Of a stretch of 64,000 nucleotides of DNA, positions 30,808 to 41,260 are shown one piece after another. The DNA comes from an uncultured Thermosynechococcus sp. Its GTDB lineage: Bacteria; Cyanobacteriota; Cyanobacteriia; Thermosynechococcales; Thermosynechococcaceae. Position 1 is the stretch's first letter. Each line of letters begins with the position of its first letter. The stretch is taken from assembly GCF_938074695.1 (NCBI RefSeq), contig NZ_CALJEM010000038.1, forward strand, positions 1-64,000, written 5' to 3'. Made by a program: the position numbers and the translations under genes. Below the pieces are notes generated by a model that worked only from the letters and a program-made list of their open reading frames with translations, ran no database searches and had not been told where the DNA came from.

Positions 30808-32288
30808 TGCCGCTGTTGAGTCTCCTCCTCTGGGTGCCCTTGCTCGGTGCAGTGGCTCTCACTCTATTACCCTCTGAAACAAGGGGACAAACCTATCGCA
30901 CTTTGGCAGCCATAGTGATCGCGATCGCCCTTGGGGTGAGTCTCGCGATCGCTCGCCTGTTTGATCCGAGTAATGCGGCGCCGCAATTAATAGAGGTGAT
31001 TCCCTGGTTAGAGCCACTGGGGTTGAGCTATCGCCTGAGTGTGGATGGTCTGTCGCTGCCGCTATTGGTTTTGAATAACTTCCTAACATTGATTGCCCTG
31101 TTGGCCACCTCTGTCCATCTGCCCCGTCCTCGGTTGTATTACCCCCTGGTACTGCTGTTGAATGCTGGCGTCAGTGGTGCCTTTTTGGCCGACAATTTGC
31201 TGCTCTTTTTCCTCTTTTATGAATTGGAGTTGATTCCCCTGTATCTTTTGATTGCGATTTGGGGTGGGGCACGGCGCAGTTATGCAGCCACGAAGTTTTT
31301 GATTTATACGGCTCTTTCTGGGGTGCTGCTTCTAGCGGGCTTTCTGGGATTGGTGTGGTTAGCCGATGCTCCCTCCTTTGATTTTGATCCCCAGTTGTCA
31401 ACCCTACTGCCCTTGAGTTCGCAAGTGATCCTACTGGGGCTGATTTTAGTGGGGTTTGGTATTAAGATTCCCCTCGTGCCCTTCCATACTTGGCTACCGG
31501 ATGCCCACGTTGAAGCCTCCACCCCCATTTCAGTTCTACTCGCAGGGGTACTCCTCAAACTGGGTACCTATGGGTTGGTGCGCTTTGGCGTGCAGTTATT
31601 CCCCCAAGCATGGCAGGTGTTAGCGCCCCTATTGGCCACGTGGGCGGTGGTCAGCGTCCTCTACGGTTCCCTGATGGCGATCGCCCAAACGGATATGAAA
31701 AAAATGGTGGCCTACAGCTCCATTGGGCATATGGGGTTTGTCCTTTTGGCCACTGCAACGGCCACACCCTTGAGTATTCTGGCAGCCATTGCCCAGATGA
31801 TGAGCCACGGGCTAATTTCCGCTCTCCTTTTTCTGCTGGTGGGGGTTGTCTATGAAAAAACCGGCAGTCGCAACATTGAGGTGCTACGGGGATTGCTGAA
31901 CCCAGAGCGGGGTTTACCCCTCATTGGCAGCTTGATGATTGTCGGTGTCATGGCCAGTGGCGGGATCCCCGGTATGGTTGGCTTTGTTGCCGAGTTCTTG
32001 ATCTTTCGCAGCAGTTTTCTCACCTTTCCGGTGCAGACGCTCCTGTGTATGGTGGGAACAGGCTTGACGGCCGTGTATTTTCTGTTGCTGGTGAACCGCG
32101 TCTTTTTTGGTCGGCTACCCAATGAGCTAACGGATTTACCCCCAGTTGCTTGGGGCGATCGCCTACCCAGCCTAATCTTGGCCACGCTAATCTTAATGTT
32201 AGGAATTGCTCCCAACTGGTTGATTCACTGGAGCAAAACCACCGTTGATTTGCTAACCCCCACTGTTGTGACACTGCCCACCCTATGA
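30792..32288 (+). CDS. ndhD: NAD(P)H-quinone oxidoreductase subunit 4, CO2-uptake type (NdhD3/D4 class)
   Basis: NuoM/NdhD family: FFLFYELELIPLYLLIAIWGG; GIKIPLVPFHTWLPDAHVEASTPISVLLAGVLLKLGTYGL. Confidence 0.93.
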   Translation: MATPVMPLLSLLLWVPLLGAVALTLLPSETRGQTYRTLAAIVIAIALGVSLAIARLFDPSNAAPQLIEVIPWLEPLGLSYRLSVDGLSLPLLVLNNFLTLIALLATSVHLPRPRLYYPLVLLLNAGVSGAFLADNLLLFFLFYELELIPLYLLIAIWGGARRSYAATKFLIYTALSGVLLLAGFLGLVWLADAPSFDFDPQLSTLLPLSSQVILLGLILVGFGIKIPLVPFHTWLPDAHVEASTPISVLLAGVLLKLGTYGLVRFGVQLFPQAWQVLAPLLATWAVVSVLYGSLMAIAQTDMKKMVAYSSIGHMGFVLLATATATPLSILAAIAQMMSHGLISALLFLLVGVVYEKTGSRNIEVLRGLLNPERGLPLIGSLMIVGVMASGGIPGMVGFVAEFLIFRSSFLTFPVQTLLCMVGTGLTAVYFLLLVNRVFFGRLPNELTDLPPVAWGDRLPSLILATLILMLGIAPNWLIHWSKTTVDLLTPTVVTLPTL

Positions 32289-33430
32289 CATTACTTCGTC
32301 CGACGCTTACCTCCCACTCTCCTGAGTTGCGGACTGTGATTTTAGAGCGACTGCTGCGGGGTCAAGCCCTGTTGCCGGATACACCAACCCATGTCATGGA
32401 AGTGGTGGGCATTCTCAAAAGCTATGGGGTAGTGCTCAAAGCCTACGCCGAAAACCTCTGTGACATTAGTGAGCGGCAGTTCCTGGTGCTCTTTCCCTTT
32501 TTTAAGTACTTTAATGGCGAAATTACCATTCCCAAGCTACTGCGCCACTGGTGGCACGACCGCATTAACTATGAGTATGCCGAATACTGCATGCGCGCCA
32601 TGATGTGGCATGGGGGTGGGGGTCTTGATGCCTTCTTGGATTCGGCAGAATTTCGCCAATTAGCCGGCAAGGCAATTGCGGCTAAGCTGCGGGGCAATCC
32701 CCTCATGCAACTGCTAAATCAGCTCTTTCCAGAATTTTTGCTGGAAACGGTGCGGATGCTTTGCTACTACAGTGGCTTGGGGCAGTTTTGGACGGTGATG
32801 TATCCCATTTTCTTGACCTTGAGCGATCGCTACGATGCGGGTGAGATTCGCAGTATTCCCGATGTGGTGGATCACATTCGCGCCGGTCTAATTGCGGAGG
32901 CGCATCGCCCCATTACCTACAGCGTCAAAATCCACGGTCAAACCTACGACATCCTCCCCCCCAGTGCCAACCTTACCTTTCTAGCCGACACGGCCATTCC
33001 CTACATCGAAGCGGTCTTCCTGCGGGGCACCCCCTTCTTTGGCTTGGTTTCCTTCAACGCCCAAGCCCAGCAAATTTCCCGCGAGCAAGCGGAGTTTAGC
33101 TATGGTGCTCTCTTTGCCGATCCCATTCCCACGGGTGCTGCCGGCATTCCCCCCACCCTCCTAATGCAGGATATGCGGCACTATCTCCCCCCCTATCTAC
33201 TGGAGTTCTATCGCCGCCACGGTCGGGGAGAAGGCGATTTGCGGGTGAAAATCTGCCAGACCTTCCAAAAGTCAATGTTTTGCGTCACCACAGCAGCAAT
33301 CACTGCCCTTGCCCCCTATCCCTGGACGACCACTGACCCCCAAGAGCAAGCTGCCAATCGTGCCTTCTACGAAACATGGCTGGATCGCCTCGAAACCTCC
33401 CGCCTCTGGAGTGTTCAAATGGGCAATTAA
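32285..33430 (+). CDS. CO2 hydration protein (CupA/CupB, ChpX/ChpY family)
   Basis: Start overlaps ndhD stop (ATGA); LPDTPTHVMEVVGILKSYGVVLKAYAENLCDISERQFLVLFPFFKYFNGE; no cupS follows, favouring CupB. Confidence 0.88.
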   Translation: MTLLRPTLTSHSPELRTVILERLLRGQALLPDTPTHVMEVVGILKSYGVVLKAYAENLCDISERQFLVLFPFFKYFNGEITIPKLLRHWWHDRINYEYAEYCMRAMMWHGGGGLDAFLDSAEFRQLAGKAIAAKLRGNPLMQLLNQLFPEFLLETVRMLCYYSGLGQFWTVMYPIFLTLSDRYDAGEIRSIPDVVDHIRAGLIAEAHRPITYSVKIHGQTYDILPPSANLTFLADTAIPYIEAVFLRGTPFFGLVSFNAQAQQISREQAEFSYGALFADPIPTGAAGIPPTLLMQDMRHYLPPYLLEFYRRHGRGEGDLRVKICQTFQKSMFCVTTAAITALAPYPWTTTDPQEQAANRAFYETWLDRLETSRLWSVQMGN

Positions 33431-33489
33431 GCAAGGCTCAGGCCGCGATAAGATAGTATGGCAGTTCATCTCCCTCCATTGACAATAAA

Positions 33490-34767
33490 ATGACCCACAT
33501 TGATTGGCTTGCGCAAACGGATCCCTTGGTTGCTGAAATGGTACAGCGGGAACTCCAACGGCAGCGGCAACACCTTGAACTGATTGCCAGCGAGAACTTT
33601 ACTTCTCCTGCGGTGATGGCCGCTCAAGGCACAGTTCTCACCAACAAATATGCCGAGGGCTTGCCCGGCAAACGCTACTACGGTGGCTGCGAATTTGTGG
33701 ATGAAGTAGAGCAATTGGCCATTGATCGCGCCAAGGAACTCTTTGGTGCTGCCCACGCCAACGTTCAGCCCCACTCCGGTGCCCAAGCCAATTTTGCCGT
33801 CTTTTTGGCACTGCTCAATCCGGGCGATACGATCATGGGCATGGACTTGTCCCACGGCGGCCATCTCACCCACGGTTCGCCCGTCAACGTTTCCGGCAAA
33901 TGGTTTAACGTGATCCACTACGGTGTCCACCCTGAAACGGAACGCCTCGATATGGATCAGGTGCGGGATTTAGCGCAGCGGCATCGTCCCAAGCTCATTA
34001 TCTGCGGCTATTCCGCCTATCCTCGGCAGATTCCCTTTGCCGAGTTTCGCCAAATTGCCGATGAGGTGGGGGCTTACTTAATGGCTGATATTGCCCACAT
34101 TGCCGGTTTGGTTGCCACGGGTCACCATCCTAACCCCGTGCCCATTTGTGATGTAGTCACCACCACCACCCACAAAACTCTGCGCGGCCCTCGCGGCGGC
34201 CTCATTCTTACCCGTGATGAAGAGTTGGGCAAAAAACTGGATAAGGCTGTCTTTCCCGGTAGCCAAGGCGGGCCATTGGAACACGTGATTGCTGCTAAAG
34301 CTGTGGCCTTTGGTGAAGCCCTCAAGCCAGAATTCAAAGCCTACTCTGGTCAAGTCATCCGCAATGCCCAAGCCCTCGCTGCCGGACTGCAGGCACGCCA
34401 ACTGCGTCTTGTTTCTGGCGGAACCGATAACCACTTGATGCTCATTGACCTGCGATCGGTGAACCTGACGGGCAAAGAAGCCGATCGCCTGATGGGGGAA
34501 ATTAATATCACCACTAACAAAAATACAATCCCCTTTGATCCGGCCTCTCCCTTTGTTACCAGTGGTCTGCGGTTAGGAACACCTGCGTTGACAACCCGCG
34601 GCTTCACTGAAGCTGAGTTTAGGGAAATCGCCGAAATTATTAGCGATCGCCTACATGCTCCCACCGATGAAGCCGTCAAGCACCGCTGCCGTGAGCGGGT
34701 GGCAGCTCTCTGCACCAAATTTCCCCTTTATCCTCACTTGCCATTGCCGCAACCGGTGCTAGCCTGA
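33490..34767 (+). CDS. glyA: Serine hydroxymethyltransferase
   Basis: [62 protein letters not shown]. Confidence 0.97.
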   Translation: MTHIDWLAQTDPLVAEMVQRELQRQRQHLELIASENFTSPAVMAAQGTVLTNKYAEGLPGKRYYGGCEFVDEVEQLAIDRAKELFGAAHANVQPHSGAQANFAVFLALLNPGDTIMGMDLSHGGHLTHGSPVNVSGKWFNVIHYGVHPETERLDMDQVRDLAQRHRPKLIICGYSAYPRQIPFAEFRQIADEVGAYLMADIAHIAGLVATGHHPNPVPICDVVTTTTHKTLRGPRGGLILTRDEELGKKLDKAVFPGSQGGPLEHVIAAKAVAFGEALKPEFKAYSGQVIRNAQALAAGLQARQLRLVSGGTDNHLMLIDLRSVNLTGKEADRLMGEINITTNKNTIPFDPASPFVTSGLRLGTPALTTRGFTEAEFREIAEIISDRLHAPTDEAVKHRCRERVAALCTKFPLYPHLPLPQPVLA

Positions 34768-34789
34768 AGGGGAATCCTGCCCCTTTCTT
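34766..34789 (+). terminator. Terminator-like hairpin after glyA
   Basis: AAGGGG-AATCCTG-CCCCTT then TCTT. Confidence 0.5.
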
Positions 34790-34795
34790 GAGCAG

Positions 34796-35842
34796 ATGCT
34801 GTACCACCTGATTGCCTTTCTTGCTGCCATTGCCGTTGTCCTCTTGGTCACCCCCATTGTCAATGACCTTGGACATAAAGCTGGGTTTGTCGATCAACCC
34901 AATGAGCGCAAGATTCACACTCGCCCGATGGTGCGCCTCGGAGGCGTCTCTATCTTTCTCGGTAATCTGGTGGCACTACTCATTGTCTGGAATGCGGGCG
35001 GGTTCGGTGTCCTCCCTCAGCCAGCGGAGTATGAAATTTGGGGCGTTACCCTAGGGGGAGTGGCCTTTTTCCTCATTGGCTTAGCGGATGATCTTCTCAC
35101 TTTACCGGCGCTTCTACGCCTTGTCCTGCAATTTCTGGTGGCGGGGATTGTCTGGGCGGTGGGCGTGAAAATTCGCATTATTACTGTGCCCTTTGTGGGC
35201 ATGGTTGACCTCGGCTGGCTCAGTTTACCCCTGACCACGGTCTGGCTGGTGGGGATTGCCAATGCCATTAACTTCATTGACGGTGTGGATGGTCTAGCAG
35301 CGGGGGTGTCCGGTATTGCCGCGTCTGCAATGTTTTTCGTCTGTATGCTTATGGGCGAGCCAGAGGCAGGACTTTTGGCTGCGGCTCTAGCAGGGGGTGC
35401 ACTGGGCTTTTTGCGCTATAACTTTAATCCTGCCCAAATTTTCATGGGGGATGGGGGTGCCTACTTCATGGGGTTTACCCTTGCAGGATTGGGGGTCATT
35501 GGTCTGGTTAAAGCCTATACAGCGGTGGCTATTCTAGTGCCTCTGTTGATTCTGGCAGTGCCGATTGTGGATACATCAACCGTTGTTTTTAACCGCCTCC
35601 TGAAGGGGCAATCTCCCTTTGCTCCTGACAAGAGACACTTACACCATCGCCTTCTTAAGGCCGGTCTTTCGCAGCGGGTAACGGTACTGTTTATCTACTG
35701 CTTGACGCTGTGGGTGGGTAGTCTTGCTTTGGCTTTGGCGGGTTTACCGGGGGGATGGGGCTATGCGGTGGCGGCGTCCCTTTTAATGGGCTTTGCTTCA
35801 TGGTATGTCTGGCAGCGAGTGCGCAGCAGCGAAAATGACTGA
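34796..35842 (+). CDS. Polyprenyl-phosphate N-acetylhexosamine-1-phosphate transferase (MraY/WecA family)
   Basis: DQPNERKIHTRPMVRLGGVSIFLG; AINFIDGVDGLAAGVSGIA; FMGDGGAYFMGF; KRHLHHRLL. Confidence 0.92.
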   Translation: MLYHLIAFLAAIAVVLLVTPIVNDLGHKAGFVDQPNERKIHTRPMVRLGGVSIFLGNLVALLIVWNAGGFGVLPQPAEYEIWGVTLGGVAFFLIGLADDLLTLPALLRLVLQFLVAGIVWAVGVKIRIITVPFVGMVDLGWLSLPLTTVWLVGIANAINFIDGVDGLAAGVSGIAASAMFFVCMLMGEPEAGLLAAALAGGALGFLRYNFNPAQIFMGDGGAYFMGFTLAGLGVIGLVKAYTAVAILVPLLILAVPIVDTSTVVFNRLLKGQSPFAPDKRHLHHRLLKAGLSQRVTVLFIYCLTLWVGSLALALAGLPGGWGYAVAASLLMGFASWYVWQRVRSSEND

Positions 35843-37097
35843 AACAATGAGTGCAGAAATTATTTGCGTGGGCACGGAATTGCTCCTCGGGGAGATTCTC
35901 AACAGTAATGCCCAGTTTTTAGCGCAACAACTGGCGAGCTTAGGCATTCCCCACTATTACCAAACTGTGGTTGGCGACAATCCCACGCGGATTAAAAAAG
36001 TCGTGGCCATTGCCTGCGATCGCGCCCGTCTGTTGATTTTCACCGGCGGCCTTGGCCCCACTCCCGATGATCTCACCACCGAAACCCTAGCGGATTTTTT
36101 TCAAGCCCCCCTGGAAGAGCGCCCGGAAATTATTGCTGACCTAGAACGCAAGTATGCCCATCGCGGCGGCTTCAGCCCCAGTAATCGCAAGCAAGCCCTC
36201 TTGCCGGTAGGGGCACAGATTCTCCCCAATCCCCTGGGAACAGCCCCCGGCATGATCTGGCAGCCGCGCACAGGTCTCATCATTCTCACCTTTCCCGGCG
36301 TGCCTGCGGAAATGAAACGGATGTGGCAAGAAACGGCAGTGCCTTTTTTACGCTCCCAAGGCTGGGGAAAAGAGGTCATTTACAGCCGTGTGCTGCGGTT
36401 TTGGGGTATTCCCGAAGCCCTGCTGGCCGAAAAAGTGGCGGCTCAAATTGCCCGAGAGCACCCCACGGTGGCTCCCTATGCAAGCAACGGTGAAACCCGC
36501 CTCCGCATTACCGTACGTGCCAAGGATGAAGCAACGGCTCAACAACTGATTCAGCCGGTCGAAGCAGAAATTCGCCAAATTACCGGCATGGATTGCTACG
36601 GCGTTGATGAAGATACGCTCGCATCTGTGGTTGCTCGCCTTCTCCAAGAGCGACACCAAACCGTGGCCGTGGCGGAGTCCTGTACGGGCGGCGGCCTTGG
36701 GGAAATGCTGACCCGCCTAGCGGGGAGTTCCCTCTACTTCAAGGGGGGCGTCATCGCCTATGCAAATGAAGTGAAGGTGAATCTACTGGGCGTTGATGCT
36801 CAGGTCTTACACCAGCTGGGGGCTGTGAGTGCGGAGGTGGCCGCCCAAATGGCGCTGGGGGTTAAGGCCCGCTTGGCCAGTGATTGGGGCATTAGTATTA
36901 CGGGGATTGCAGGGCCGGGGGGAGCAACGCCCACTAAACCTGTGGGGCTGGTCTATATTGGCGTGGCATTGCCCAATGGCGAAGTGATTACCCATGAATT
37001 TCGCCTCAGTGGTCAACGCGGCCGGGATTGGGTGCGGCAGTTGAGTGTAATGAATGCCTTGGATGTATTGCGGCGGCAACTCTTGATGAACCCATGA
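35835..37097 (+). CDS. cinA: CinA family nicotinamide-nucleotide amidohydrolase/competence-damage protein
   Basis: AEIICVGTELLLGEILNSNAQFLAQ; FTGGLGPTPDDLT; AVAESCTGGGLGEMLT. Confidence 0.94.
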   Translation: MTETMSAEIICVGTELLLGEILNSNAQFLAQQLASLGIPHYYQTVVGDNPTRIKKVVAIACDRARLLIFTGGLGPTPDDLTTETLADFFQAPLEERPEIIADLERKYAHRGGFSPSNRKQALLPVGAQILPNPLGTAPGMIWQPRTGLIILTFPGVPAEMKRMWQETAVPFLRSQGWGKEVIYSRVLRFWGIPEALLAEKVAAQIAREHPTVAPYASNGETRLRITVRAKDEATAQQLIQPVEAEIRQITGMDCYGVDEDTLASVVARLLQERHQTVAVAESCTGGGLGEMLTRLAGSSLYFKGGVIAYANEVKVNLLGVDAQVLHQLGAVSAEVAAQMALGVKARLASDWGISITGIAGPGGATPTKPVGLVYIGVALPNGEVITHEFRLSGQRGRDWVRQLSVMNALDVLRRQLLMNP

Positions 37098-37522
37098 GTC
37101 ACGCTCTGCTTTGGTTACCCCTATTGGCGGTTTTTGTGGTTCTGGTATGGCTGGGCTGGGTCGAGTCCCGCAAGCTAGAACACTATCGCCACTGGGCGCA
37201 ACAGTTTGAGGCAAGCAAGTACGATATTGCCGCTGTCCTTGGTCAGCAGGGCGATCGCCTGATCTGGGGACAACCGACGCGACAGGGTATTGTCAATTTG
37301 CAAACCTGTGAATTCTCGGCCATCCAGAGCGTCTGGGTCGAGGGTGGGGGCCGGCGGCTTGAGACAGAGAGTGATCGTTTTAGGGGAACCATTTATCTGG
37401 TGTTGCAAACCCCCACAGGAGAGTGCCATCGCATTCCCTTTACAGAACTCTCCCTTGCCTTGGCGTGGCGCGATCGCCTGCAATCAAAACTTGCGGGTAA
37501 AATTGAGAGCGAGTTTGCATAG
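37094..37522 (+). CDS. Hypothetical membrane-anchored protein
   Basis: N-terminal TM then soluble domain; ATGA overlap with cinA. Confidence 0.65.
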   Translation: MSHALLWLPLLAVFVVLVWLGWVESRKLEHYRHWAQQFEASKYDIAAVLGQQGDRLIWGQPTRQGIVNLQTCEFSAIQSVWVEGGGRRLETESDRFRGTIYLVLQTPTGECHRIPFTELSLALAWRDRLQSKLAGKIESEFA

Positions 37523-37535
37523 GTTCTCAACCTGT

Positions 37536-38498
37536 ATGAAACATATCGTGGCGCTGGTGCCCGGTGGTATCGGTGATCAAATTCTTTTTTTTCCCACCCT
37601 TGACGATCTCAAAGCCCATTTTCCCCAAGCGCGGTTAGATGTAGTCGCTGAACCCCGTGCCGTTGCGGCCTACCAACTCAGCAGCAGTGTCCACCAGGTC
37701 ATTCCCTTTGACTTCAAAAACCGCAATGCCCTTGCCGACTGGGCAAACTTCATTGGTACACTCCGCGAGGGCGAGTACGACGCCATTCTTTCCTTGGGGC
37801 GGAGTAAAGCCGTGCGCTTCTTGCTCTGGCTGACGGGGATTCCCAAGCGGGTTGGCTTTGCTCAATTCAATCCTTTGGGGTTTCTTACCGATGCTGTGCC
37901 GCTCAACCTCAATCAGTACGCCGCTGCCACCTACCACGACTTACTCAAAGCCTTTGGCATCACCGCCCCCTGTCCTCTGCCCAAGGTCGTTATTACTGAG
38001 GCGGATCAAGAGTGGGCAACGGCAGAGCGGCACCGCTTGGGGATGACTGAGAGGTATCGCCTCTTGCACGGTGGCTCAAGTCAGATGGCACTCACCAAAG
38101 GGATTCAGAAAATTTACCCCCCTGCTGCATGGGCTGAGGTCATCCAGACCCTACAACAGCAGGAGCCGCATCTGCCCTGTATCGTGGTCTGTGGGCCTGA
38201 GGATCAAGCATGGGTGGAAGCACTATCCCAAGCCCTGCCCAACATTCAGATTAGCCGCCCACCCGATCTGCGCAAGCTAGCTGCCCTCATGCAACAGGCA
38301 CAACAAATCCTCTGTACCGATAGTGGTCCAATGCACATTGGCGTGGCAGTGGGGACTCCCCTAGTGGCGCTCTTTGGCCCTACAGATCCCGCGAAACTCT
38401 TGCCTGCGGATCCGCGTTTTCGTGCCGTCAAGTCCCCCACAGGCAACATGGCCGACATTCCAGTTGCAGCCGTGATTGAGGCGGCGCGCCATGGCTAG
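37536..38498 (+). CDS. Glycosyltransferase family 9 (heptosyltransferase-like)
   Basis: HIVALVPGGIGDQILFFPTLDDLKAHFP; CTDSGPMHIGVAVGTPLVALFGPTDPAKLLP. Confidence 0.88.
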   Translation: MKHIVALVPGGIGDQILFFPTLDDLKAHFPQARLDVVAEPRAVAAYQLSSSVHQVIPFDFKNRNALADWANFIGTLREGEYDAILSLGRSKAVRFLLWLTGIPKRVGFAQFNPLGFLTDAVPLNLNQYAAATYHDLLKAFGITAPCPLPKVVITEADQEWATAERHRLGMTERYRLLHGGSSQMALTKGIQKIYPPAAWAEVIQTLQQQEPHLPCIVVCGPEDQAWVEALSQALPNIQISRPPDLRKLAALMQQAQQILCTDSGPMHIGVAVGTPLVALFGPTDPAKLLPADPRFRAVKSPTGNMADIPVAAVIEAARHG

Positions 38499-39081
38499 AC
38501 CGGCTGTTTTCCTGGATCGCGACGGCGTGCTAAACCAAGAGGTGGGCTATATTCACCGCCTTGAGGACTTGCAGCTCATCCCCGGTGTGGCTCAAGCAGT
38601 ACGACGACTCAATGAGGCCGGCTGGTTTTGCTGCTTAGCCTCCAATCAATCGGGTCCGGCGCGGGATTATTACAGCATTGATCATGTCCATGCCCTCCAC
38701 CAAAGACTCCAGGAATTACTGGCTGCAAGTGCCAGTGCCGTGTTGGATGCGGTTTACTTCTGTCCCGATCTCAGCCGCCCGGAAGGGGGAGTTGTAGCCG
38801 ACTACGCAGGCTGGACGACATGGCGCAAACCCAATACCGGTATGCTGGTAGCAGCGGCTTGGGATCACGACTTGGATTTAAGACGCAGTGTCATGGTGGG
38901 AGATAAGGCCACCGATATTGATCTGGCGCGAAATGCCGGCTGCTATGGCATTTTGGTACAGACGGGCTTCGGCGATCGCGTGCTTGAGGGGAGCTACCAA
39001 CACACCAGTCAACCCGATTACATTGCAGAGGATTTAGCCGCTGCCGTAGAGTGGATTTGTACTCACCTTGCGCCCCGTTAG
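38491..39081 (+). CDS. HAD-IIIA family phosphatase (GmhB-like)
   Basis: AVFLDRDGVLNQEVGYIHRLEDLQLIPGV; LASNQSG; MVGDKATDIDLARNAG. Confidence 0.88.
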   Translation: MARPAVFLDRDGVLNQEVGYIHRLEDLQLIPGVAQAVRRLNEAGWFCCLASNQSGPARDYYSIDHVHALHQRLQELLAASASAVLDAVYFCPDLSRPEGGVVADYAGWTTWRKPNTGMLVAAAWDHDLDLRRSVMVGDKATDIDLARNAGCYGILVQTGFGDRVLEGSYQHTSQPDYIAEDLAAAVEWICTHLAPR

Positions 39082-39083
39082 GG

Positions 39084-39584
39084 ATGACTTCATCGCCAGA
39101 CTATACCAAGCCTCCCCTCGCCTTGCTCTTACTTGTGGTGTTGGGCTACGTACTCGTAGGGTGGTATCTGTCTGCCTATCCTTGGATGTGGTCAGCCTAT
39201 GCCTGTTTTTTTGCAGCTATTCTGACAGTATTTATCGTAGGTGGTACCTCTAGTCTGTTGCGCTCCAAACAGAACAATCCCAAGGGTATTTTCACCACCT
39301 TAATCCTGCGGATGGGTACCCCCAGTCTTTTTACCGTCTTGGTGCTGAGTACTGCCGTTACCCTTGCAATTATTGCCTTCCGGATCTTTAGTGTGATTGC
39401 CATTCTCATTGGCACCGAGATACTCGTGCGCATTGAAATGAAAGCCGCCGGCTACCAGAATTGGCAAATTGTGCTAGTACTGATTCCAACGGCGACTTTA
39501 GGGGTGTTTATTGGCTGGAGTATTGGGCACTACTTACCTTCTTCCCTAGAGGGGGCATCATTGCTCTTGGGGCTAAAGCAATAA
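39084..39584 (+). CDS. Hypothetical multi-TM membrane protein
   Basis: Four or more hydrophobic segments. Confidence 0.65.
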   Translation: MTSSPDYTKPPLALLLLVVLGYVLVGWYLSAYPWMWSAYACFFAAILTVFIVGGTSSLLRSKQNNPKGIFTTLILRMGTPSLFTVLVLSTAVTLAIIAFRIFSVIAILIGTEILVRIEMKAAGYQNWQIVLVLIPTATLGVFIGWSIGHYLPSSLEGASLLLGLKQ

Positions 39585-40277
39585 ACTTTCCAAGGCGCGT
39601 AGATTCGTAATGCACAGGCTCTCTTGATTGCGGCGAATAATGCCCTTCCGCTCCAGTTTCCCTAGCACCCGTGTCACCGTTTCCCGCGCCATGCCACTGA
39701 GACTGCTTAACTCACGGTGAGGTAAATTGGGAATTTCCAGGCCATCGGCTCCCTGTCGCCCCTGACCATCCGCTAAAAACAGCAGAATATCCGCCACCCG
39801 TGACGTACTGTCGGATTCCCGTAACCGTAGCCGCCGATTCAGTTGTCGTAGCCGCCGAGCCATCAACTTAGCAAGGCGGATGCCGGCTTGGGGTTCGGTA
39901 TTGACCAGATTGACAAAATCCGTGGCGGGCATATTGGCCACCACCGTTGGCGTTAGAGTAATTACATCCGTTGAACGGGGCACTTCCTCCAAGGGTGCCA
40001 TTTCCCCAAACAGTTCCCCTGGGCCAAGAATATTCAAGGTAACTTCTTTGCCATCAATGTTGTAGGTGCGAATTTTCACCCAGCCGCTGAGGATGAAGTA
40101 AACCGATGTTCCCCAGTCGTTTTCCAGCAAGATCACTCGGTTGGCAGGATGTTGCCGCGTCACCACATGGGCGAGTGCCTTTTCCACCACTGCCTGCGGT
40201 AAATCGCGAAAAAAGGGCGTATTTTGTAAAGATAGTTCGGGTGCAGGAGAACTACGCCGTTCTTGCATAGAGGTCAA
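39573..40277 (-). CDS. Crp/Fnr family transcriptional regulator
   Basis: cNMP-binding fold VYFILSGWVKIRTYNIDGKEVTLNILGPGELFGEMAPLEEVPRSTDVITLT plus C-terminal HTH ELSSLSGMARETVTRVLGKLERKGII. Confidence 0.93.
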   Translation of the reverse strand: MTSMQERRSSPAPELSLQNTPFFRDLPQAVVEKALAHVVTRQHPANRVILLENDWGTSVYFILSGWVKIRTYNIDGKEVTLNILGPGELFGEMAPLEEVPRSTDVITLTPTVVANMPATDFVNLVNTEPQAGIRLAKLMARRLRQLNRRLRLRESDSTSRVADILLFLADGQGRQGADGLEIPNLPHRELSSLSGMARETVTRVLGKLERKGIIRRNQESLCITNLRALESLLL

Positions 40278-40631
40278 GACCGAGAGCGCGAGAGCAGAGG
40301 CTAAGCGAATAGGTGGTCAGGCGTTGCAGGAAAATCAATACCTGTGATCTTACCATTGCTATCCATAATCACAATCAATGTATCGGTAACCTTACACTTA
40401 GCAAGCGCTACCTTGACATTTCTCTTATCAATTCTTGACGCAGACTTGACTCTATTGATGACTGTTCCTTCAGTTCCCCAAGCTTTCGGGGAAAACGGCT
40501 GCGGAGTGTAAAGTTTATTAAAGACCTTGACTCCTTTGGTTAGCCTTCGTCACAATGAGTTCCATAGGTTAAGACTTAAATTTTATCCTCAGGGCTGATT
40601 TGTAATAACTGCGGGTGAGTAGGTTGTGCCA

Positions 40632-40841
40632 ATGCTAGAAACCCTTGAATTTGTGATTTATCCCGATGGCCGCGTCGTTGAAACGGTGACAGGCATTTCT
40701 GGGATGTCTTGTGCTGAGGTGACTGCTGCCATTGAAACGCAACTTGGGTGTGTCATTAGCCAACAGCCCACTGCAGAATACTACGCTTCCCAAGAGGAAG
40801 AAAACCAATTGGTTGTTCAATCTGTCCCCTCCCAGTGGTAA
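40632..40841 (+). CDS. DUF2997 family protein
   Basis: LEFVIYPDGRVVETVTGISGMSCAEVTAAIETQLGCV. Confidence 0.8.
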   Translation: MLETLEFVIYPDGRVVETVTGISGMSCAEVTAAIETQLGCVISQQPTAEYYASQEEENQLVVQSVPSQW

Positions 40842-40861
40842 TCGTTGAGGATTGTTGCTCC

Positions 40862-41248
40862 ATGTCGCACTTCAGCCAAATCAAAACCCAAATTCGGAGT
40901 TTACCCGCCCTCCAAGCTGCCCTAACGGACTTGGGCTTACCCTGGCGCTCTGGCCGTCAAGAAGTGCGGGGGTTTCGCGGTCAAACCCAAACGGCTCAAG
41001 TCGTGATTCCTCAACAAAATGGCTACGACATTGGCTTTCGCTGGAATGGCACGGAGTATGAACTAGTGGCCGATCTTGAGTTTTGGCAACAGGCGTGGTC
41101 AGTGGATCGCTTTTTGAATAAAGTCACTCAGCGCTATGCCTACCATGCAGTGCTGCAATCTGCCACGGAACAGGGCTTTCAAGTCCAGACCACAGAGCAG
41201 CAGGCGGATGGTAGTGTCAAGGTGGTGCTGCAACGCTGGCGTTCCTAG
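40862..41248 (+). CDS. DUF1257 / Ycf35-like protein
   Basis: MSHFSQIKTQIRSLPALQAALTDLG...GFRGQTQTAQVVIPQQNGYDIGF. Confidence 0.82.
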   Translation: MSHFSQIKTQIRSLPALQAALTDLGLPWRSGRQEVRGFRGQTQTAQVVIPQQNGYDIGFRWNGTEYELVADLEFWQQAWSVDRFLNKVTQRYAYHAVLQSATEQGFQVQTTEQQADGSVKVVLQRWRS

Positions 41249-41260
41249 CCGCTTGAGAGA

